DNA from: Neodontobutis hainanensis
Taxonomy: Eukaryota; Chordata; Actinopteri; Gobiiformes; Odontobutidae
Assembly: GCA_024349245.1 (NCBI GenBank)
Contig: JALDNG010000107.1
Coordinates: 434,001 to 498,000 of the forward strand
Length of the DNA: 64,000 nucleotides
Direction: 5' to 3'
The notes below the pieces were generated by a model that worked only from the letters and a program-made list of their open reading frames with translations, did no database searches and was not told where the DNA came from. Position 1 is the first letter of the stretch; each line of letters opens with the position of its first letter. The position numbers and the translations under genes are program-made. Below, piece after piece: positions 10,330-24,100 of the stretch.

Positions 10330-12518
10330 AACTGTGTCTTTATTTAAAAGTCAAATTGAGCTGGTATCAGTTGGTGAAAAACATGCACAGCTGGACAGGA
10401 AACCCAGTAAAACCAATATAAAGCAGCTCCACGTCACGACTTCATTTCATGAGCACGGACCGTAAAAATGTAATGAAGTCTAAAGATGAAGCCTTTTTTA
10501 TGACAAGAACTCAAAGGCTTGAGAGCTAAACCCAGCTAAACCTGAGAAAACTCCATCAACATATTAAACACCAGACTTTAATATCGTCGCTCGTCTTAGC
10601 TACTATGTTCTCTATTTTTCAGTTCATGCCATCATTATGTGCAACAAAAAAACTAGAAATGTTTCCCTCTCAATGAAGTGTACCAGTACAGTATATAAAA
10701 AAACATAGTAAAACAAAAAAGAGGTACAAACAGCTTAGTACAAACTTCCATGAGACTTTGACAAACTCAGAAAACAAAAACAAAGGAATTGGTGACCTTA
10801 GCAGATGTTTCCAACATTATCCCCTTCTTCAAAGTAAAAAGACTTGGAATAGAAGGCATTGAACAAACTTTTAAAAATCACGCTTTTACTTTATCATCCC
10901 ATGACATTTTTTGTCTAATATTAAAAAATGAACATCAACCTTGACAAAAAAACTGTCTCCTACTAAACGCAACCAATAAAAAACACCCATTTAACTTTGT
11001 CTACATTTACTTTTCAAAACTGCTATGAGCCTAACGAGGTCCTAAGTTTGGAACGCCATCAGGTCTTACCAAAAAGATTCAAAACACGTCCAATGCATAT
11101 GTGTATTAGTATTTGTTATGCCACTACGTCAAATGTGATCATTTATTGCTTATATGGTAAGGACAATTTCCTTCTAATTTAAAAGTTTAAGGGAAGTCAG
11201 AGATAAAATATATAAAACAATCTTGATAAACAAACACCCAAAAAGCAATTTATAAACCGGAAAAGAGGCGGTACTGTCTGGGTTATGTATTGGTAATGTA
11301 GGAAAATGGATGCCATATTAAACAACATGGACCATCCCCAACACGCTGTCTTTAGGAAACAATCTGTTGTAACTGTTCAACTCAAACAAGAAAAAATACC
11401 TTGTAATTACCTTGAAATGGAATAAATTTAATTTTCTCATCATTTATTAGAACAGCACTGCAATACACACCTTTATGTTGTAAAACTAACTGGTGAAAGA
11501 GTATGTTGTGTAAAAAAAAAAAATACCCATTATAGATGACTTTAACTACTGCAGGTGATAATCAGCATCAAGCTTCATGCAACCCTGAGAAAGATGTACC
11601 AAAAAAAATGCCAAAACATGATAAATAATGGATAGTTAGTGGCAATTACCAGAAGGAAGTGATTATTGTGATATTTATGATACCTGGCCTGCAGGGCTTT
11701 TAAAGTACATTCATAACTTCACTAGCTACATTTGAAATTTGGATGAAGTACCCTGCAAACTACGCTGATCATGTGTCAGAGAAGCTGGTAGAACAGACGA
11801 CCACAAAGCAACCACTTCCTTTGTCCTAACTTTACTGTAACCCTGCTCTATTTACAGCTGCAAACATATAAAATGTTTTTCTGGACACCAAACATGACAG
11901 TAGGTACTTGGGCTTTTTTTTGTTAAACCACAGTGAAGACAATAGGTTTGTTTAACAGGACATGCCTTGTGCACAGCTACTGCAGATGTTTGGTCATGTA
12001 TAGAGTTACAGTGGTACAAGTGTGGTCACTCAAAGAAAACTCAAATTTATATAAAAAAAACATGCTAGATAAGAGTAAACCTCTCCAGCTACAAGCAATC
12101 AAGACTTTGCTTTGAGATGTTTAGGAGAAGCACACAACTTAATAAAAAAAAAATAAAAAAACAACCTCAAGTGTTAGATAAGTTAAGGCTCTACTTTTAC
12201 CTCCAATGTAGCACAGTATTTTGATATAAAAATATAAAAGGTCTACATCAGGATTATTTACAAACTGTCAGAACAGGTGGTACACAGGTATTATTAAAAA
12301 CCACTTCAGATCAGAAAAAAAAAATGAGTAAAGTTAAAGTTCAAACCCGTGAATGCACATCCAGCTTCTGATGTGATGAATGGATTGGAGAAAAAATGTA
12401 GAATAAACCAGAAGTAGTTTTATTGTTTTTGAGGTTTGGTATTTTAATGTCTGTAAACACTAGAGGAAAAAAAAACACTAGAGGAAAATACTTAAAAGTT
12501 CTGATGGTCACAGGCATC
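10330..12518 (-). other. fbxo30: Probable long FBXO30 3' UTR
   Basis: The 2.2 kb downstream of the FBXO30 stop codon contains no other exon. On the minus strand an AATAAA (10,339-10,344) lies near its far end and could be the polyadenylation signal. The sequence is AT-rich with many A/T runs, typical of a vertebrate 3' UTR. The true end is inferred and earlier poly(A) sites are possible. Confidence 0.45.
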
Positions 12519-15062
12519 TTATGCTACTGGTTTGAGAACTGAGCGTAAACATCTGCCCTCTTTTGTGAGCTCCCTGGTGAAACACATACACGGCAGAGGG
12601 ATGGCCTCCTCCCGGCGAGATATAGTGTTGAACTTGCACTTCTTAAGGTGGTCAGCCATGCTGGCAATGTTGGCAAACTTCCATTCATTCACTGTACCGA
12701 AGGCTGTGCTGAACCGCCACACCTGGAGGACAAAGCAAGAAAGAAAGATTTATTATGGCCAACGCTGAAAAACATTAAACATGTAGTGTGTATAAATTTG
12801 TAGAATACATTTAACATGCTTCATGCTTCAGTGAAGCATGATAATTCATGTATGATTCAACTTTTTACTCAAAAAAAGGAAATCCTGAGGTTGCTTCAAG
12901 CTCAGTCTGGACTGGTGCTAAAAAATAGCATGTGTGCAATAACACTTAAGCAATGCATCTGGTTTGGTTCAATGTATTTATGTAGTCCATATTAAATAAA
13001 TAAAAAAACTGCACCCCTTTAAGCTAAAACTGCAAAGATAATAAAGGGGCCTAACCTTGTCTGTGATCTGCCATGAAGGGGAGCCATCATCCCGCCGTTT
13101 CTTCTCCCACAACAGCACGACCATTCCTCGCATCTGCAGCAGGCTGGCACACACTTCCCTCATTGTGCGAGACACTCTGGAGAACTGACACAAGCTAAAA
13201 CTGTCTAGGAAACTTGCGACATGTTGCAACACCTCAAAAGGAAGACTGCTAAACTGATCATCCTGAGAGCCAAACCTGTAGTTGAGTCTTTTGCCATTCT
13301 CTCTATTATTTGAAGGTAAACCGGGCTGAACACCAAACGAGCCAAGGTGCCTGTCGTGGATGATTCTGAAGCCCTGTACCGAGGGGCAGAAGCGTCTTTG
13401 GGAGTAAGTACAGCCATAGTAGGCCAAGGGACACCGCTGCTCCATCCAGCCATTGAGGCCAGCATGTATATCACCATGAACGTTTTTAAAATGAGACGAG
13501 AACTCATCTCTTCGAAACAACTGTCCGCACACAAAGGTGAACATTGATCGCTGCTTGGTTTGGTATCGAGCCACACATTCAAGCACCAAGTCGAGTCTGA
13601 GCGTGTGAAAAGGGCTGGGGTTACACAACTGTGGGCTGGCATGGTCGCAGGCCGAGGCTGAAGCGATGTCTCCCACCATAGTGTTAGTAGCGAGAATGGC
13701 TGAAGGAAAGGAGAAAGTCTGCGTACCAAAATCAATGTGGTAACCATCAACAAACCTGCTGTCAGATATTCCTCTGCCCCCGGGAGAGTCGCCCAGGCAG
13801 AAGAGCAAAGCCGCAGTGATGAGATCTATACCGTGGAGTCCCATTGGATCATCTGCTACTTCTAAATCAGACGTGTCGACCGCTTTGTCCTCCATCTTAG
13901 CTCGAAACAAGTAAGGATCTGACAAAAGTGCTCGACGTCCATTAAATGTAAACATACTCATTCCTCTAAGCACTTCGACGCTCTGAAGCTTTCGCTCCAA
14001 GCACCTATACCTGAGTTCAGAGGGCAAGTAATGCAGGAAGTTATTTCTCATCACGTGATCCGAAATCAGGAATGGAATTGGAGGAGGACGTGGAGCTTGT
14101 TGAGGCACAGGCGGCTGCAGTGCTACAACAGGCAAGTAACCCTGAGGCATCGCTGGCCAAACAAGCTGTGGATTATCCACTGGCTCATTAACAAGGTCTT
14201 CCTTTTCATTTAACAACAACTCAACAAAATTACTTTCTTCTACCCAGTTTATATCGTTTTCCTCTGTCCCCACTGCACAGTCCACTCCCCCCACCGCTCC
14301 AAGCTCACAGTCCGAATCAGAGTCGCTCTCTTGCATGTCTACGTTTCTCCCACCTTCAGTGCCATAAACATGACTATCACCATTTTCACCAATGTGTAGC
14401 ACTCCATTCTTATCAGTCTTTTCTCCATTTTTATTATTAACAATTACTTCTATATCCTTAGAGTTAGTCAAGATGTCTAATGCCGCTGCTAGACTTCTGC
14501 TGGTCTCCACAGAGGCTTTATAAAGCCCATTATACGGCTCCTCCTCTTCCATCTCAACTGTCCCATTACTGACTGTCTCTAAATCACTCAAAGCTATTGC
14601 CATCTTGTCACATTGTTCCTTTTTCTTTTCACCATTCTTTGACGCAGTGGTTGTCACTTTTAAAGTTTCCAATAACATCCTCTGATCCTGCAGCGCTAAA
14701 GCCATATCAAGCTGCTCCACTTCGTCAAACTCTTTGCTCAAGTTTTCGTAGGATTTGCGATCGGAGTAGCTAACCGGCCACCTGTTCCACTCCATAGTGC
14801 AACACACAATACTGGCTGGGCAAATCTCAAGATGCTGAGCCATTTTGATCCTTGTGATGGTAAAAGGGCAGCCGAATCCACTGTTGAGACACGGCAGCCT
14901 TTCATATGGACACAGCAGGCGATGCTCATCTAATTTGCACGAGTGAAAAACTGCCCCACAGACAAGGGGGCAGCCTATGAGGTCACAAGAGACACCAGTC
15001 TCTGGTCTCACCATGCATCTTCTGTTGATGCATTTAAGGCAGTGGGGGTGGAGGTTCTCCAT
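12519..15062 (-). CDS. fbxo30: F-box only protein 30 (SCF substrate receptor)
   Basis: Two coding exons on the minus strand, 15,062-13,056 and 12,722-12,519, joined by an in-phase intron (AAG|GTTAGG to CTCCAG|GTG), give 736 residues against 745 in human FBXO30. The N-terminus carries a Cys/His-rich TRAF-type zinc finger (about residues 8-90; CLKC, CDLIGCPLVC, HSCKLDEH, CPYERLPC). A long acidic, serine-rich middle follows. The F-box is at about 604-650 (SSLPFEVLQHVASFLDSFSL). The last exon encodes a conserved tail beginning VWRFSTAFGTVNEW. The protein joins SKP1-CUL1 to ubiquitinate substrates; in mammals it is also called MUSA1 and promotes muscle wasting. The ATG lies 66 bases inside exon 2, downstream of an acceptor at 15,128-15,130. 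Teleosts may have an a and a b copy; this one is unassigned. Confidence 0.96.
12821..12841. repeat. Perfect 10-bp palindrome in FBXO30 intron
   Basis: TCATGCTTCA and TGAAGCATGA are exact reverse complements separated by a single G. It lies in the 333-bp intron between the two FBXO30 coding exons. Confidence 0.8.
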
Positions 15063-15127
15063 TTGTACTCCTTTAGTATTCCTAGCCTCTGGGAAGCCGG
15101 CAGAAAAAGCGAGTCAAATGTTTAACC

Positions 15128-16578
15128 CTGAAACAAAAAAAAAGGAAAAAGAAACTTGTTAAACAAATTACATGTAGGTAAAGCCAGGCTGGCAATGGTC
15201 AAAGAAGCACATGCATAAATTTGTATAATTAGAGATAAGCATCAGACTAAAAGGAGAGTAAAGTCTACATTCCTGGTTTAGTAATAATAATAGTTCACAA
15301 TTCAGAACATGGATGGTATTGAAGGCAAAGTTACTGACAAGTGTTTTTATGGCAAGATATAATAGTTGTTCAGATTAATTGAACTCTAACTCCTGTCGAG
15401 GCCATAGCATCTCTAATGTACCTCAAGTTTTTTTTCTGTTATTATACGAGTTCTGATTAAGTTTGTTGACATAAACACACATGAGGTGACACTTGGTCCC
15501 CACACATGTTGTCAAGTCTCTCTGTTGATCAAAACTCCAGAAACATTTCACAACAGCATATAGTGTTACACTACTAGGTTTTCTAGGCTTAAGGGCAAAC
15601 CTGACCCTCACGTTTGAGCTCAAATCCCTGTTTGTTCGTGGAGTTAAATGACAGGTCAGAAAGCTATTACAGTTTCAACATGTTATTAAAAAAACAACCA
15701 TAACTGACCAATCAGCCACTGGCATATTTTGTGGTACTGTATGTGAAAGGATTTTAGCCACAATTGAAGCTGAGTAATAGATTACAAACTATAATTTAAA
15801 ACCCACAACAATACAGTCAGGCCACAACAAGAACATATGATCAGTTTGGTGGTTAGGGTCATAAATACATTTCAAATGTGACAACAACCCACTACAGATG
15901 ACAATGTCAACTTATTGTTACTTCAGTAGACTTAAAGTAAAACACATATGGCACTTCTTCTTATATGGGGTTCTTAACTGTTATGGAAAATGGACTCACA
16001 TATTTCATAACTTATAAAATATAAAAAATAAACTGAACTCCCATGTTGTTTTTAATAGAGTACACAGGAAATTAATCAGCTTTATGCAAATCTAGCATCA
16101 CCCTTACCTAATGTAATACAAAAAAAATAACTTTAATGATGAAGAACAATAGAATAGTGTGCTACTCATAGAAATTATTAGCAAGGATAATCCCGATGTC
16201 ATTACAAAACATGGTGGTGACACAATTGTACACGCATAGTCCAAAACAGGAGAGCTATTGTCCGAGTCTTTGTAAGCATGGCCAGTAACAGCCGGCTAAA
16301 TTATGCCAGAATAGCCGGGGCAGGTTAGCAAACAGCTAAAAACACACACAACACTGCAGCGGCATGCATTAACACATCACTTTAATTTTTGTATAGAGGC
16401 ATAACGTTTTAGACAACCGTGTGTATGTGTATGAAGTAGTTTTTACAAAAAATCTAAACTAGTTAAAACTAAAATAGTGCGACGGACAACTTTTACAGTA
16501 AACAAAAGAAAAACAACAACATGGTCAAAGAGCTAGCATTAGCCTCTGGATGGGGAGTAGCTACTACAAACAACTTAC
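15128..16578 (-). other. fbxo30: FBXO30 first intron
   Basis: Bounded on the minus strand by a donor (GG|GTAAGTTG, exon 1 ending at 16,579) and an acceptor (GTTTCAG, exon 2 from 15,127). It is AT-rich and I see no coding sequence, RNA gene or clear transposon inside it. Confidence 0.6.
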
Positions 16579-16860
16579 CCGAAAAGCGGGGCACTTCGAA
16601 GGGTTTAGTTTTGATCTCTAATCTCACACCAGCTCCGATTATTAAAGACAAAGCGCTAACTACATCCACATAAGTTATTCACAGTATAAAAGCGTGTCTA
16701 AATCGAACTATAAAGTGATCTGGCTCAGACTCAGCTGTGAGACCTTTCGCTGTCGGCGTTTGTGTTGATCCTGGAGTGGCACGCCGCAGTGCTACGTCAT
16801 CACGCACAGAGCGGAGCGCCGTCACTTGTAGGGTTACGGACTGAAATAGACAACGGGAAA
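16579..16860 (-). promoter_or_regulatory. fbxo30: FBXO30 promoter and untranslated first exon
   Basis: CpG-rich patch at about 16,740-16,830 in AT-rich surroundings, just upstream of a non-coding exon that ends with the donor at 16,578. A CRE-like TACGTCA (16,793-16,799; TGACGTA on the gene strand) sits in the patch. No TATA box is evident. The transcription start is not fixed by the sequence. Confidence 0.55.
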
Positions 16861-17358
16861 TACCCTGAGGACCCTTTTAATCACCCTTAAATGTTCAGGG
16901 GTTCTTGGGGAGATGTTATAGGTTCTTGTTGTAAAATTACACTTCCACAAAACTCTACCGTATTAATTGTCCATTAAGTGGAATAGTGAACAAGTATTAG
17001 TGGTTTAACAATAACAAAATGGCAAAATAACATGATAAAGTGTGTGCACTGATTTACAACAGACCAAAACAATAAGATATAAAATGATACTTTCATTAAA
17101 AGTTGTTAGAGCAAATCCATCAGAAATTGTTGTTGCCTAAACAGCATAAGGAAAAGCTTAAATACAAAAGGTTTTACTCAATACAACTCAGAACTAGAAA
17201 AATGGATGAATAGCTTTATTAGACTGAATTAATACAAATTAAGAAAGACATTTAAAACAAATACTTTGTATTTTTGTGTGTAATATTATTGTTAATCTCA
17301 TGTAGGATTGTGTTTGTCAGTCCATGTGTTAGCCTCATTGCCCCATTGTCCCATCGAC

Positions 17359-17640
17359 TCATGAAGCCACTTCCGAGAGATGGTGAATGTTGGATAGAGT
17401 GAGCTGAGCCTCCTGGGTTGGATAAAAGCGTCTGGAGCGAAACCACAGTCTCCCAAACACTCCTGTGATCAGCAGCAAGACCACAAGAAGCCCTGCGAGG
17501 ATAAAGGTCGCGACAGGGGGCACCCCTTCTGAATCTGCCAAAGAAAACAGGCAACTTTGAAACAATCCAATATATATATATATACATATATATAGGATTG
17601 TTGTATATGTTTTTTTATATAGAAAAAAAACTAAATTAAT

Positions 17641-17704
<64 letters not shown>

Positions 17705-20700
17705 AATTATATACAAAAGAAAAACATACTGGTATTGGATTTGCTGCTTTCGTCTTGTAGTCGTCTGATTGGACCGTAAGACACTGTGTGAGACAGAGGA
17801 ATGTCCCGTCGCAACCTCATCAACCCGTCATCACTGGAGCAGTTCTGCATAAATTTGATAAAGTAAACGAATTTAGATTTGGATAAAGTGTAGGGTAAAC
17901 AGCACTACCCTGAAACAACATAATTAGTTTTACATAAAACATAGAAAGTAGGTGTGGTTTAATCATATAAACAAGTTAGAAGTGTTCTCTACAAGTAATC
18001 TATTACTACTAATACAATTATTACTATTACATTTTAGAAACTTCTAGAACATCACACCAAAATCACTGAGTCACTTACATTTTTTTAAACTATTAGGTAA
18101 AAATAGACTCCAAAAGCCTCAGTGACAGACGTCTCATATTAGGAACAAGACTTTGCGTGCTGGCTCATATGGCTAAAAAGCATTTCTAGGCCACATCTAT
18201 ATTAAGTACATAAGCTGCACATAGGCTACTTGTCTGAACTGGCCTGTGACTTCTAAAGTGAGACATTGCTAGTACGTGAGCTGACTCACAGGCTGGCACA
18301 GCCCTGGCCCGTTGTGGCAGATCTGGACGTTGCAGTGAAGGAAGACGTTTGTGTAAGAACTGCCCACAAATTTGAACATTTGTATCCTAAAAGTGGCCTC
18401 TGGACCTTGCCCATTCTTCAACACACTCAGGGTCTGTTCATTTGACAACACTGGGCAGCTATGAGAACAAAGGGGAAAAGGCTGTTAAGTTATTGTAACA
18501 GTATTTTAAATAGTGTATTTTTAAAAAAGAGATGAGCTACATGGAGATAGATATGTGAAGTGTGAAAATGTGCTGAAAAAACAGACAGGAACTTAGCAAG
18601 AGATTTAAGTTTTTGTCTTTTTTTGTGACATTGTAAAAATCATTGTACATTTCATGGGGGTGCTGTTGCTAACTGCACCAAATACGGCCGGTTGTCAAGG
18701 ACATGCACAGCTGTTGAAGTGAAACCCATATGGCCTCTCAGACAGAAGTCACATGACCCAGCCCGAGGAGTTGTTGTCTGGCCAGCTCTTGAAGCAACAA
18801 ATTCTCTTATTTCAGATTTCAACAGCGTCCACAGCGCGCGTGAGACGGATACTTAGGAGTGTGGTGAAATAAACCAGTCTCACTAATAACTATATATGTG
18901 CCAACATACCATATAATAATGTAAATAGGTGACCATTTCTTTGCCTTCTTTTTTGGAGAAGATTTGATTTATTAGGTAATAACTTCCTATTTCCAAGAGA
19001 TTTTGTTTAAAAATATGTTTTATAAGGGAACTCCAACCTATAAATTATGAACCCTGATCTTGAAATGAACTGTGACAAACATGAACAAGTTTGCATAATC
19101 TACCTTAATTAGCCTGTTTAAGTGCACATAAAGAATATGGATCCCTCAGATAATTTAAATGCCTATAAACCTAGGATAAAGTAAGCTTGATATAAGCATC
19201 ATACTATTATAAACATGTGAAAAAATAAATCCAGAAAAGTCAATAGGTGGGTAGGAAGGTGTTGTTGGATTGTAACTTCAAGGAAATACTTTGAATAAAA
19301 CATTGATACTTCCTGACGGACCTGTCTCTGATAAAGTTATACTGAATGTTACTGTAGGGGTCACTCTTTGGCGTCGCCCAGCATCTTTCCAATCGCAGCC
19401 TCAGATGAGCTGGTATCTACAGGACAAACAGTGTTAGGCAACAGTCGAGTCAGTTTCTACACTCAGTATATTCTGTTCTACAAGCAAGCCAAGTAAATGT
19501 AGTAAATAAACAGTGGTAGCAAGAGGGTAAAGGAAAATAAGAGACGCTCTCATATCACTATCAAGTCACAAGTGTTATTGTCACCATGACAGGGAACATT
19601 CCCGAAACAACATATTGCTTAAGATTGGGTAACTCAGCCATAGCCACATCCAAAAATAGAAATATTTTTACAACATTTTTACAGTCCATCAGTCAAAGGT
19701 GTGACCCTTGTATCTCAGGTCATGGCTGTAATGTAAAAGCAATGCAATAATGTTCTAATTATATGTATCTGGTCAAAGTCAAAAAAGAGTTTTCAGAAAA
19801 TAATGAATAATGAATGTAAACTTGTGGAATAAGATATATTACTGCTTCCCTTTGATTATGAACAAATAGTAATAGAAATATTACTAAGCTAGTCTAGCTA
19901 CTGGCACTCGAGGGTATTAAAGCCTCAGGGCAAAAAAGTACTCAAAGTACTCAGGGGAATAGTGCAGATGTTGCTACACGAGTACTTTATTGACTGCAGT
20001 GAGTAAAAGAGGCTCCGCTTAAAGCAAGAAGCTTAAAATCTGTATCCCTCAAATCAAGTCACTGTTAAAACATAAACAAATCAACATGACATGACTGTGT
20101 ATTGAAAAAAAAGTTTAAGTTTACTTAATCCTTTTTTTGCAAGAAGTCCTGGATGACTGAGAACCTTCACAGACATGACTGTGTATTGTTCATAAATAGT
20201 AGGTACTATCTCTATTTGTACTCATTGTGGAAAATGTGGTATTGGGACATCCCTAATTCTTACCATATAAACTTTCACAAATATGTTATCATCCAGGGTC
20301 AGTGAGGGCACCGTGGTCCACTCGTCCTGAAATGCTTCATCTTTGTACAGCAGCATTGACACAGAGAAGTTCCCATCTTCTGTGTTTAAAGTAATTGTCC
20401 TGGAGAAACATACAAACATTATTAGGCACAAATGTGAGAGAGGTCTAAATGAATGGGAGAAAGGTCTTACCTGATGTCCACTCTGATCATGTTTTCACCA
20501 TTGGGTTGCTGAACCATGTATTTAATGGGGTAGCGACACACAAATGTAATGTTGATGTAGTTCCTTGTGATGATTTCTGAATGATTGTTGTGTATTGTGT
20601 TGATGAACATGATGTGTGTATCATCTGAGGTCTGGGGAGAAAACAACACAGAACCAGACAAAAACAGAGATATTTTTCAGTTGTAGTAGAAATTAGGGGC

Positions 20701-21074
20701 TGATATTTGTGACATAAATTACAGAGTTGGCCTTTTATTAGAATTAAGGGATAAAGCATCATGGCTTAACACTTAACACTTTGCCTGGGACTCACTGGTG
20801 CTTTATGAATCCACTTTCTCAAGCTATAAAGTTAATGGTCATCTTTTAAGGCAGTGTACAGTAAATGTGAGTGATTCTTATTCCAATATACAACTGCTGG
20901 CCGTTGACGTAGATTGAACCATAAAATAAGGACGGGTGAAAAGGTTCTGTCCTGGGTTTGTCTGGGGCCCTGCTGAGCACCGATGGTGGACAGTGCTGCG
21001 GTCACCAAGTAGGATAAATTGCCATGAGCCTCAATCGTCAGCACAGCTTTTACTACCTCTTGGTAAACATAACC

Positions 21075-21112
<38 letters not shown>

Positions 21113-24100
21113 GAGCACGTCTGACAGGTTACAACACTCAGAAACAGGTCTTCATTACTACAAGACTGGGCCTTAGAATATTTAAAATTAGTGATAAAGG
21201 ACCTCTGAGTAAAAAAACAAGTATGATTTTAGAGCAGAAAGTGTGTGTGTGTGTGGGGGCAACCTCCTGCTTGTATTTTTAGATGTCTGCTTGTATTTTA
21301 AAGGTCAAAATCTATTATAGTCTTTTTGTGAAACTAATGTTACCATGGCCTATTAAAAGTGCACTGTGTGAAATTCCATATTATACAAAAAGTGGAACGA
21401 TTTGTGTTTTTAGCACTGTGTATTTAGAGGAAGGAGACATTCATTTCATTCATTCTTTTTGTTTTCTACAACAGCCCAGAGAGGAATAAAGTGAGCGCAG
21501 AGCATGTGCACTACACCATGCTGGAGGCAGATACACAGAATAAAATGTTGATTTCAATTTCACATTAATTTTTAAATACACAGCTTGTCTGAAAATGTAA
21601 AATGCGTAAAAACACTTTCTGGGGCAGATAACTCCAGAGACAAGTCTAAGACACCGGTCTCTATAGTAAAAATCATTACTTAGACCAAAGAAACAATCAA
21701 CAAAACTTAATATGGAAACCAGTCATAAAAGAGATCTCAGACATTGTGGCTTAGTACAAATGTTGTAGTATTTGATGTGTTTATCCTGTTAATTCTTTAC
21801 TCACTGAAAGAACTTTCTATGAGCACAATAATGAACCTAAGTATATACCTACTTATTTCTATTATATAACATGAGGAGAAACAAGAGCAAGAGCAACATA
21901 ATAACAACATATCTGACATCTAAGCTCAACAATTCAGTCTTTTCTTTTCAGATAGCAGGTTTAAAAGCTACTAAGTTCAAGGTGAAAAGGGAGATGACAG
22001 CAAGGACATTCTTCTCCTTTAACAACAGCTCATCTGAGCTGGAGGAAAACCTTGTATAACTGCTAAAAGGTGGAGTTTGGGAGACTTGGAAAAGCCGTGT
22101 TAACCTTTTACTGGCTTTACAAGCCCAAGCTTACATTCCAGTGAGGTAGTCTAAGGACAACCACCGGGATTTTAGTCCAAGTGAGTGTTTGGTTTTAGAA
22201 AGGCCTGTTGACTGATGATTTAAGGTCTCCTAAACAAATACTCATCATTTCCATGTAAATACTGATCATTTAAAGCCACAAAGCCATTCATAGTCTGCTT
22301 GCTGTTTTGAATGAGGTCCAACAACACTACTTTTCTTTCTCGAAATTCATGTCCCTCCCTCTGCCCTTTCAATGCGCCTGTTTATGTCTGGACATAGCCT
22401 TTGTTTGCCCGTCTTATTATTATACGATACTATGACCTGATGCAGGCGAAAACAGAGGGCTCACAGTCTATGTTTGCATCACAGCAGACTAAAACTGACA
22501 TCTCTGCTCTTGAATAATTCAAATGATTTATCTTTTATGTAAAGTGCTTTAAACAGACTCAAGTGGCTCCTTTTTGGCAGCAAAAAAAAAAAAAAAAAAA
22601 AAATAGGGGCCAGTTCCCACAACAACCGTAAACATCGTAAAATGGACAATTTATTAAGATGGTGATTTTATGTTGCAGTTACAAGAAGTGCAGTTTGTCT
22701 CCATGTTGTTTAACACTGGCGCCTTTGTTAAGACTTCTTCTAAATGTCTCGGTTCACGTGCAACATTTGATTAGTTACAGTCCTAAATCACACTGACAGG
22801 GCATTCAAGGCGTCGAATCAAATGTTAGCTATAGTTTAAAGGGTGTACCATTATAGTTCCACAGTCGGAAAGGTTTGTCCTGATGCTAAAAACGTAGTCA
22901 TCTCCAACCTCGACGCCGCGGCATTCTGGGTCATTTAAATGCAAATCCAAAACCTAAGTAGAAAGAAAAATGACAATGATCAGTGCTGGTATAATAATAA
23001 TCTAGTCGTGCAGTTTGAGAAAATAAACTGGTTATTAATGCTTACATAAACTGGAGGCACTTTATTGAGGAAAAAGGCACTGGGAATGATAACTTCCATA
23101 TGGTCATTGGTGCAAATGACAGTCTCATTTAACTCTGAAAAAGATATTTAACAGATTGCTCATACATGTCTAAATTCATTTTTACAAACAAAACGAACAA
23201 ATCCATATGACATTAAATATTTTATCTTTAGTTTATGTATATTCAAATATACTGTACTGATTTTTCTTTAAAAATACATTTACATTATTCAACAAGCTAT
23301 GGCTCATTCTAGTACAATGAAGGTCTGTAAATGCATTTACATGTGTGAAGTCAAATCCAAGTGAATCAACAGGATAGACACACTTCTAATTATACCAACA
23401 GGGCAAATTTATATCATGCTAATTTAGGTCAATAAAGGTATAAATGCAAATAAGTGATTTTATAATTTGAGGTTATGAAGCTTGAACATAACATTAACGT
23501 CAATAATTAATCAATTAAATTCAACAACAAACAAACAAAAAAAGAAAAGAATGTGTATTTTACACCCATTCCTCATCCTGCACCTGCACCATCACCCACA
23601 CCAATCTAACCCCCACACCAATCTAACCACACCAATCTAACCCCACACCAATCTAACCACACCAATCTAACCCCCACACCAATCTAACCACACCAATCTA
23701 ACCCTGACACCAATATAACCACACCAATTTAACCCCCACACCAATTTAACCACACCAATCTAACCACACCAGTCTAACCCTGACACCAATATAACCACAC
23801 CAATTTAACCCCCACACCAATTTAACCACACCAATCTAACCCCGACACCAATATAACCACACAAATCTAACCCCCACACCAATCTAACCACACCAATCTA
23901 ACCACACCAATCTAACCACACCAATCTAACCACACCAATCTAACCACACCAATCTAACCTCCACACCAATCTAACCACACCAATCTAACCACACCAATCT
24001 AACCCCACACCAATCTAACCACACCAATCTAACCACACCAATCTAACCCCACCAATCTAACCACACCAATCTAACCCCACACCAATCTAACCACACCAAT

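Noticed and set aside
13205..13753. 182-codon alternative frame within FBXO30
   Set aside because: It overlaps the conserved FBXO30 frame on the same strand and shows no recognisable family.
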